Source of the DNA: Trichaptum fuscoviolaceum
Lineage: Eukaryota > Basidiomycota > Agaricomycetes > Hymenochaetales > Trichaptaceae
Assembly: GCA_910574455.1 (NCBI GenBank)
Contig: CAJSYZ010000009.1
Location: 4,995,504-5,059,503, forward strand
DNA length: 64,000 nucleotides
Reading direction: 5' to 3'
The position numbers and the translations under genes were made by a program. Below, piece by piece: positions 56,245 through 64,000 of this stretch. Numbering within the stretch: position 1 is the stretch's first letter; each line of letters opens with the position of its first letter. Under the pieces are notes generated by a model. It was not told the origin of the DNA, did not search any database, and saw only the letters and a list, made by a program, of their open reading frames with translations.

Positions 56245-57520
56245 AGGTGCCGGGCCCGGGCTTTTTGATACATGCGACTACACTACGAAAGAGAAAGAAA
56301 TATGAAGATCCTGTGGTAGTGAGGGTGCTGTGAATGCAATGGTTAGTCGTCTTCGGGTGTGTCTGGTTTGCAGAGGGTAGGTTAGAAAGGTGAGCTTGCG
56401 ACAGAAGGGAGTGGGAGACGGTACTCATCTCCGTTGGCGCAAGCCCACCGTCGGCGCGAAGCTCGTCTTGAGAAGCATGAGTGACGCCGTAGATGAAGGA
56501 GAAATCTGAAATGAAGACATTAGAATGTACAAAGGACACACAAGAATGAAGACGCACCTGTGCGGCAAAGTGCCTGAATGCCGTCCTCGCAACCGCCATC
56601 AGTGTCGATTCATCGCCATCGCAAAGAGAATGCCACTGGCACATTCTGAAATGAAGATATTAGGACAATATAAAGAGGGCTACGCAAATGAAGACTCATC
56701 TTCGACACCGAGGGACTCGAGAGCTCGCAGAACAAAAGAAATCCACTGAAAGGATTCTGTGAGTTAGAAAGCAATCATCAAGGGGAGAGAACGGGACTAC
56801 CCTTCCACTCGAAGCCAGCGCCGCCATTAAAAAGTCGCATTGTCTAGACAAAAGAAGTCAGAAATAGTCCATAAGGGAGGAAGAACGAAGACTCATCTTC
56901 ACGAGGTGCGTCAATCACCAACAACACAAATGAACAAATATAGGCCCCAGAACCCGTATGCAAAGCGCCCGTAAGCTCAATATGTCCACCAGAACTCAAA
57001 TGCAAGTGTGCAAAGCCCCCAGAATCGAAATGCAAGCCCGTAACTATGGAAACAAGTCAGACAGAACTGCGAGGCAGAATGCAGACAACTCACAAAGTGC
57101 ACCGGCACCTCCCAAACGATAGGTCTCGGTCCTGAGCACGCATGAGTAAAACGGAAAGGACAGAAAAAGCGGGAAGGTACGCGCCAGGCTGAATATCCTT
57201 GATCACAAGGTGAGTCTCCACCTAGCATAGAGACGCATCAGTGCCCGCCTCAGACACAAAAAGAGGAAGAGAAAACGCCCACTCGCCATCAAGTCACAGA
57301 CAAAGAGAGCCTAACCAAGCTGTGCCATGCCCGACGAGTGCAGTGGAAACTGTGCACTTGCAGAGCGTATGCGGGTGCGTCCACCCGTCTTACAACGTCT
57401 GCGCGGAGGCCATCAGCTGGTTCGTGCGCGAGAGAGAAAGGAAAGATGCACGGGCACGCGAAGGAGAAGGCAAGAAGGCTTAAATTGGTTGGGGCCCTCG
57501 CTTGCTTGAAGAGTCACACG
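56245..57520 (-). other. Spacer 3: exon-like segments of an unrecognised gene
   Basis: Third copy of the block. It differs more than copy 2, with a deletion near 56905 that removes part of the segment around AIDGAYGHLVK, so if this was a gene, this copy is damaged. Confidence 0.3.
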
Positions 57521-57639
57521 GGGAAGACTCAGATCGGCATCCGGCCTCAGGCTCCGTACTGTGCACGTAATGATGAATATTCTGGCGTCCAGACATTGCT
57601 TGTGTCCTGCAGAATGGTGTCCAAATTAGTTGAAGATAC

Positions 57640-60600
57640 TGCACTCACCTCTCGAATGCAGATGCAAGCGTTGCAAGCCATCTGTTTGATTTGGCTGAGA
57701 TGGATAAGCAAAGGGAGGGTGGTCCACGGACGGTGTGCTGGTGGCGGGACGGTTGCAGATCGCCGCCAATGACCCTGGAACGTCTTGCTTGCGAGATTTA
57801 AATTTCTATGGCAATCGTTGCCCGGGCTTCTTTTCCAGTGCAACTTCGCTCTGGAATACACAGAGTCCTGCAATATCTTGTCGTCCTATGCCATAGAATA
57901 GAGCTCAAGCTCGGGCACTGCAAGAACTGCTGAAGGAGCATGCATTCTGAAATCGAGAACAGAAGGTAAGCACCAAAACATATCCCATAACTACAGGATG
58001 ACTTACCTCCGCCGATTGGCACCTAAGCGACACCGCTTATATGTTCAGGAACACTAGTACATCTTGCTTGTGTCCTGAACAGTGGTGTCAGGATTCGAGG
58101 ACAAACCCGGGCAAAGATACTGTGCTCACCTCTCAAAAGCAACCGCAAGCATTGCAAGTTGCCTGAACAACTCAACTGCAATAGGGACGAGCTCAGCACG
58201 AGTGTTGGACCGCCCACAGACGGCGGAGGGAGTGTTGGTAGCGGGGTAACTCCAGATCACCGCCGATTTGCGTCCTAGCGGACCTGGGACATCTCGCTTG
58301 CGTATTGACATGGAATTTCAAACTTCCGTCGCAATCTTCGGCCGAGCATCGCTTCCACCGCGGTTTCAGCACCAGAGATGCAGATTTCTGAAGATTATTA
58401 TCGTCCTATGCCATAGAATAGAATAGAAAGGCCTTTGCAAAGCAATCAGAGCTCGAGGACCAGAAGATAGACACAGAGTGCCGCCGAATAACACAGCAGC
58501 AAATCGCACGTAAACTGCGTAGATTAGCCGATGATGGATCTCGCTTACCATTCTAGGGATGCTATCGCGTGCAATTGCGGCCGAAATCTATGCAGAAGCT
58601 GGCGGAGAACGCTGGAAGATCTTCCTGCAGATGACTGCAGCATTTGTCCTGTTGCACGAAAAGAGGCCACAGAAACGCAGGTCTTGACGCATTTTCGAGA
58701 CCGATTAAGCCTCTAAAACATACCAATGGCATTGAGGATGCAATAGAAAGCGGAGGTAAGCTCGGGGACGAAGATTTTGCAGAAATGAGAGAAAGCGCCG
58801 GTTGAGCGCAACATAGCCGAGTTTGCTATTTCCGCCGCATTAGCAGCCATATTTACGTTGCTTGACAGTCCCTTGCGTCTCTTGAGCATATAATATGTCG
58901 ACAGAATGTACAGAAACAAGTGTGTTAAGTAGGGTTGTGGTGGAAGAGGAGAAATGTGCAATCGATGGTTTGCATCCGTTCAAGTTCCCAATATGGTAAT
59001 GGTTGATGCGATGGTATGTTTCTGAATCCGCCGATCAGCTTCGAGCATTGCTACAGCCGTTTTAATGCAAGAAATGTATATCAATTCATCTATTGAGACA
59101 CAGAAAGATTCAAAACTTATGAGAACTGTAGATATTGATATCCAATTCGGGAGGAAAGCCTAATGCACATACTGATGTATGTACGGAGGAAGCTTTGCTT
59201 CGCAAAACCTTCATCCCGAGATCTGAACGGGTGATTGGTGCTGCACCCCTGCATTGGCACCGAGGATTCATGTTCCCCACAAAGCCTTTAAATGTATTAT
59301 GAATTTTATAAATTTTGCGCACCATGCAAAGCAAAGATTGAACTCCGCTGAGTGGCGGACAGAAACCATTGCCGATACATGTGTAGTATTTCACACAGTT
59401 TAAAGCTTGATCATCCCAGGTACTTGGCGAAGCGGCCCTGGCGGTCATGTCAATCGGAAGAAGAGGAATTAGAAAACAAAGAACAAAGAAGATACAATGC
59501 TCACCTCTCGAACGCAGCTGCAAACATTGCAAGCTGCCTGAACCATTCGAATGCGATGGGGACGTGCTCTACACAAAGAAAGGGCCTGCCTGAAGATGGC
59601 GGAGGGAGCACAGCAACGGCTTGTGTCCAGATCACCGCCAATTCGCACCGGAGAGGCCGTGGAATGTTTCGCTTGTGTGTTGGCGCAAAATTTTACACTT
59701 CCGCTGCAATCTTCGGCCGAGCTTCGCATCCACCTCTATTTCAGAACCAGAGATGCAGATTCCGGAATATTTAAGTTCAAATATGCAGCAGAATAGCATA
59801 GATAGGCTTCTGCATTAGAATCAGTGCTTGAGATTGAGGAGGGCAGACAGAGTGCCGTCGAATGACACAGCAGCAAAGCACACGTAAACTGCGCAGATTA
59901 GCCGATAGATGTCATCGCTTAGCATTCCAGGGATGCCATCGCGTGCCATTGAGGCCGAAATTCGCGAAGGATGGGAAGGAGAACACCGGGAGATCTTGCA
60001 GAGAGTGTTTGCAATGATTCTCCTGTTACACGAAAATCAGCCACAGAATCGTTAGTTTTTCTGCATATTCAACACATAGTATGCATCCAGAGTATGTAAA
60101 CAGCATCGCAGATGTACCAGAAAGCGGAGGAGAGCTCGGGGAGGAAGGTTTTCATAGATATGAGAAAAAGCGCCGGTTGAGCTCAGCATAGCCGAGTGTG
60201 CTATTTCCGCCGCTTTAGCAACCGCTTTTGCGTTGCTAGACAGTCCATTGCATCGCTAGAAGGTTGACAGAAAGTGCAGAATCAAGTGAGTCAAGCAGGG
60301 TTGTTGTGGAAGACGAGAAACACGCAAACGATGGTCTACCACAGTTGAAGTTCCCAATATGGTAATGGTTGATGTGATGGTATATATGTTTTTGAAGCCG
60401 CCGAGCAGCTTCGAAGATGGCTACAGTTGTTGAATTGCAATATATGTATATAAATCTGTCCGCTGAAACACATTCAAGGCTGACTATCGAGAGAACATCA
60501 TATATTGATTTCTGCCAAGCGGCAGAAAGGCTAATGCACATATTGACGTACGGACAAAGCTTTGCTTCGCAGAGTTGTCATCCCGAGATCTGACTGGGGA

Positions 60601-60805
60601 ATCGGTGCTGCAACCCCACATTGTCTGTTACTATCTAGGTGTTCATGTTCCCTGTAGAGCTTTGAATGTGATAAATTTGTGTCAACCGCGCAAAGCAAAG
60701 TATATATATTGAATCCCGCCAAGCGACGGTTGGGAACCGTGGCCGAGTACTGCGTAACCCGAAGATTAAAGCTTCATTGTCCCAGGTACTTGGCAATGCA
60801 ACCCT
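57640..60805. repeat. Nested 1.36-kb tandem modules, spacer 3
   Basis: Third copy of the module block. It is the most diverged of the three in 58700-59500, with substitutions and small indels not shared by spacers 1 and 2. Confidence 0.8.
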
Positions 60806-61450
60806 GAAGCCCGCTTCTGAAGTAAGAGTTCTCCGTGTAAAGCAATATATATATGTATCGAAATCCGCCGAGCAGCGGTTTCAGGGACGTATATGCAACA
60901 AAATATATAGATTTGAGTGCTTGTGCAAGGCAATGTGTATATGTTTCGAAGCCCGCCAACCGGCGGTTTCAAGGTCATTACGTGAGTGCTTGAGTATGCC
61001 GGACAAGTGTTTCTTGAATTCCATAGCCGAGTACTACGGCAAGTGTACCTTTTTTCCCATGCGGGCATGTAAGGCAATGTAAATATGCATCGAAGCCCGC
61101 CAACCGGCGGTTTGGCTTCCATCGTTGTAAGACAATATATATATATGTATCAAAATCCACTGAGAAGCGGATTATCTGTCCCGGAAATAGCTGAATTTGA
61201 GTGGTCAAGTAATGCAATGTATATATGTATGAAATTCTGGCCAGCGGGGCCTTACGGGTACAGGAGCAAGGTGTTCCTGAAGCTAATTTTTGAGTTCCGC
61301 CAAGCAGTGGTCTCGAGGATCTTACGGATACCTTGATAACCAAGTTCTGACTTTTGATGCTAATTCACCAATCCCAGTGATTCCGTGAGTCCGTTTGCAA
61401 AGCAATATATATATGTTTCGAGTTCCGCCGAGCGGCAGACTTGAGAACTC
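60805..61450. repeat. Hairpin array beside TATATATG tracts, spacer 3
   Basis: Copy of the 42415-43065 array; some hairpins are more perfect here (CCGCCAACCGGCGG occurs at 60954 and 61100). Confidence 0.75.
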
Positions 61451-61886
61451 ACGAATCTAGCCGAGTTCAATGACATCTTGACACACATTTGGTGCGGTGA
61501 ACCTGAATCACAGGTGGTAACCACAGTATGTTGACCCTGAGCTTGCGCAACATCCCCGTGAGGTCCTTGCACTGGCAAAGCAATATATATATGTTTTTGA
61601 TGCGGATGAGAGGGCCTCGGGCAAGAAGGTGAGGAGCCGAATAAGGTGCTGACAGCCAAACAGCAGCGGTTCAAGGTGAATTGTGTCTGTCTCGTGAGTT
61701 GCAATTGGACACGCGAGGCAGGCGGGAAACAGGCCGAAAAGATGCAATGCAATTATATTAAGGGAAGTACACAAGCTAAGCGATTGACGCGAGGCCGGAA
61801 GAAACTACCCTACAAGCGATCAAGTACTCACCTAGCAGGAAGCGACAAACATGGCACGCGCGCACGCACAGACCAGGGGGAGTCGG

Positions 61887-61892
61887 TATAAA
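61887..61892 (+). promoter_or_regulatory. TATA box pointing into truncated copy 4
   Basis: Same GTCGGTATAAAGGCTGG context; the following bases differ slightly (GTAAACG instead of GTAAATG). Confidence 0.3.
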
Positions 61893-62021
61893 GGCTGGCG
61901 CACAGAGAGATGCAGAAGGTAAACGTCCTTCATGCTGCATGACTTCCCCTTTGTCCTGTTGTAGCCATCCTTTGTTGTTCGTCTCTGTAGTCAGTAGATA
62001 GCCCGGATGTACATAGACTCA

Positions 62022-62069
62022 CCTGCGCGATTCTCCCCTGCACAAGGGGAGACTATCGCCGACCGCAGG
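62022..62069. other. Conserved 48-nt hairpin, spacer 3
   Basis: Identical to the hairpins at 43660 and 52849. Confidence 0.6.
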
Positions 62070-62168
62070 AAAGGAGAGATTAGCGAAAGGAGATAGCCAA
62101 ATCTATGCCATTTTGTTTTTTCATTTTTGGGTGCCAACTTTCCTTTCTTTTCAACAAATAAATAACCA

Positions 62169-63909
62169 ACGCACCTCGTTCATGAGCGCAACGACGACGA
62201 CCTTGCTCGCGTAGTGGTTCATGGGCAGGAAAAGGCACGTCACGAGTAGGCCGATGAAGCATGATACGCCTGGGGGAAGTCTTTAACAGCTAAATTTTCA
62301 AGACACAGAGAGAAAGAGACGCACCGAGGAGGTCGTATAGAAATATCGTACCGATTGCGATCTCAATGGGTGAGTCTATATTGAAATAGTGAGAGATCAT
62401 TCTACGAGATTGAATGGAAGAGCACACACCGAATAACGCAAAGAAATGCCACGCAAACTCGCTCACGCGGTCGACGTCGGTCGTCATGAGCGTCATGATC
62501 TGCGCCTTGCTCGAGAACTCATCCTCATCCTGCTCTTCCTCGCCGTCCTCGCTCACGGCTCTTTTGGACTTGGCATCTGGGGTGTCGTCCGTGGACTTAG
62601 CCGCAGCAGAGGAGGCGATGTTCTTGCGCACGAGCGTCTTGGCGAAGAGGATGGTGTTGAGTTGCACGCGGATGCACACCTGGAGGGTGGTGGTGGAAAT
62701 CGACCACAGCTGACCCGTGACTGTTACCAGAGTCAAATATAATTTACCCAAAACCAGACTGGAACACACCTAAATACTGATGACATTGAACCCAAAGAGA
62801 CCCGCACACCATACCCAGCCCCATGCACGGTCCTGCCGGAGCGGATCGTCCTCGAAGTACTGCACGAGCTTCCGGAGGAAGAAGGCGGGCGAGTAGAACA
62901 GCATGGCGGAAACGACGACGAGACAGAGCTGCCTCACGAGCGTCGGCGCGTTCACACGGATAATCTGGTAAGCTAGCTGCCACCCGCTCCCGTGCCGCGG
63001 CGTCCACCAGCGCCACCCCTGCAGTTTGTACGTCGTGAGCGCACGTCGCATGGACGCGAAGATCGTCGGCGCGCGCATCGCAGCCGGCAGCAGAGGCAGG
63101 TCGCCAATCTCGAGACTCGCCGCCGTGTACCCGCGCAGCACGACCTGTGTCGTGTAGGAGAAGAGCATTATCGACCACGGGCTCGGACACGATTCCACAG
63201 ACGTTGTCTTCTGAGTTATCATCCGTCAGTGCGCGAGCGTGGTACACCTGTGCGGCGGGGAAGTGCAAGTCGGGGCCACGGGGCGTGCGGGAGGAGATCC
63301 AGAAGGCGGTAAGCCAGAGGAGCAGGGAGGCGTACCAGAGGCGGTGGACTGGTGCAGAGGGCAAGAGCGTGATGGCGACCAGGAAGGACAGTACGACCGT
63401 GCTGAGGCTCGCGAGGTGCACAGTGTAGCGCCAATGCGCGTGTGTGTCTGCGCTGCCGAGCGACAGGACGCTGAGCACAAGCGCGTAAACCGCAATGGCG
63501 AGATACAGCACGCTTGCCGCAATCTCTCGTGCGCCCGCGTCTGCGACAATTGTCCATCCGAGCGCGACAGTCTGTACAACCGCGAGCAATGTAAATGTCG
63601 TCGCGAGCACTAGCTTCCGCACGCGCATCTGCGGAGTGAGCACAGAGAAGAACACAAATAATAAGCACCGCACACCTTTCGCCAGAACTCTTCCTCCCGT
63701 ATGGGCTGCCCGTCAACCATATCCTCCGCCGTCGTCACATTGAATGGGTCCTCCAGCGCGTCCTTGCTGTCGTCGAGCGAGCCATTGTAGATCGGAAGCG
63801 CGATGCTTGCATCCGTGTCCTCTGTGCGGGCTGCGCGATACACGAACACACAGCTGAGAAGCGCACAGCAGGTCAGAAAGACGGCGACTTCGAGCTGGTA
63901 CTGCGGCAT
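62169..63909 (-). pseudogene. ABC transporter 5' half, copy 4 (exon 2 frameshifted)
   Basis: Starts at ATG 63909 (MPQYQLEVAV). Exon 2 has a 2-bp deletion near 63185 and a 1-bp deletion near 62781. Together they restore the frame, but about 135 codons between them are read wrongly, destroying part of TMD1. Intron 1 also lost 2 bp near 63634. Exon 5 has the shared 39-bp deletion but keeps the PMNHY region. Part of the leader exons is visible up to the window end. Confidence 0.85.
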
Positions 63910-64000
63910 GCGAGAGATGTGTGTATTTTATTTCTATAAGCAAATCTTTAGCCACGACTATCCAGCTTTATGCACAATTGAAACGTACGAAAGAGTCAGA

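Larger units (their letters stand above)
34560..64000. repeat. Tandem array of about 9.2-kb units (four, last one cut)
   Basis: Units begin at about 34560, 43803, 53001 and 62165; periods are about 9,243, 9,198 and 9,164 bp. Each contains, in plus-strand order, transporter exons 5 to 1 (complemented), the transporter promoter region and a spacer of about 7.4 kb. Unit 1 is continuous with the rest of the transporter gene at lower coordinates; units 2-4 are not. Units differ by scattered substitutions and small indels, with some stretches identical between neighbours. The array extends beyond the window, so the total copy number is unknown. Confidence 0.93.

Overview
The window looks like chromosomal DNA of a mushroom-forming basidiomycete (Agaricomycetes). 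Support: introns of about 48-66 bp with GT...AG ends and CTAAY/CTRAC branch motifs, a KDZ-type transposase with the CxC2 cysteine cluster, DIRS-like retroelement remains with basidiomycete-style Gag zinc fingers, F-box-like gene families, a proteinase-K-like S8 protease and an ABCC/MRP-type ABC transporter split into several dozen small exons. No tRNA, rRNA or CRISPR array was found.

Layout. (1) 1-1014: a 1-kb foldback element. (2) 1015-2403: repeats only (51-bp minisatellite, G-rich and C-rich tracts). (3) 2404-9414: an apparently intact KDZ transposon core, made of a 10-exon transposase (+) and a divergent 858-residue companion gene (-) around a 562-bp shared promoter region. (4) 9415-14210: nested, decayed retroelements: a DIRS-like Gag/RT on the minus strand with in-frame TAG codons and a frameshift, cut off by a GA-rich LTR-like block. 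(5) 14395-26080: a birth-and-death cluster of F-box-like genes (two complete minus-strand paralogues, one shortened plus-strand gene, at least five decayed copies) that includes a segmental duplication. (6) 26702-28220: a secreted subtilisin-like protease. (7) 29125-36345: a full-length ABCC transporter on the minus strand. (8) 34560-64000: a tandem array with a period of about 9.2 kb. Each repeat carries the promoter and first five exons of that transporter plus about 7.4 kb of flanking DNA. Only the first unit is joined to the rest of the gene. The array runs off the window end.

The array is the most unusual object here. It amplifies the membrane half of a transporter without its nucleotide-binding domains. 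The duplication edge lies at the splice donor after exon 5, all truncated copies share a 39-bp in-frame deletion, and the 7.4-kb spacers hold a nested 1.36-kb repeat, arrays of small GC hairpins beside TATATATG tracts, and a conserved long hairpin. Copies 1 to 4 differ by scattered substitutions and small indels, so this is unlikely to be a simple assembly duplication, but long-read confirmation would settle it. Gene models were spliced by eye; exon edges are firm for the transposase, its companion, the protease and transporter exons 1-7, and approximate elsewhere.
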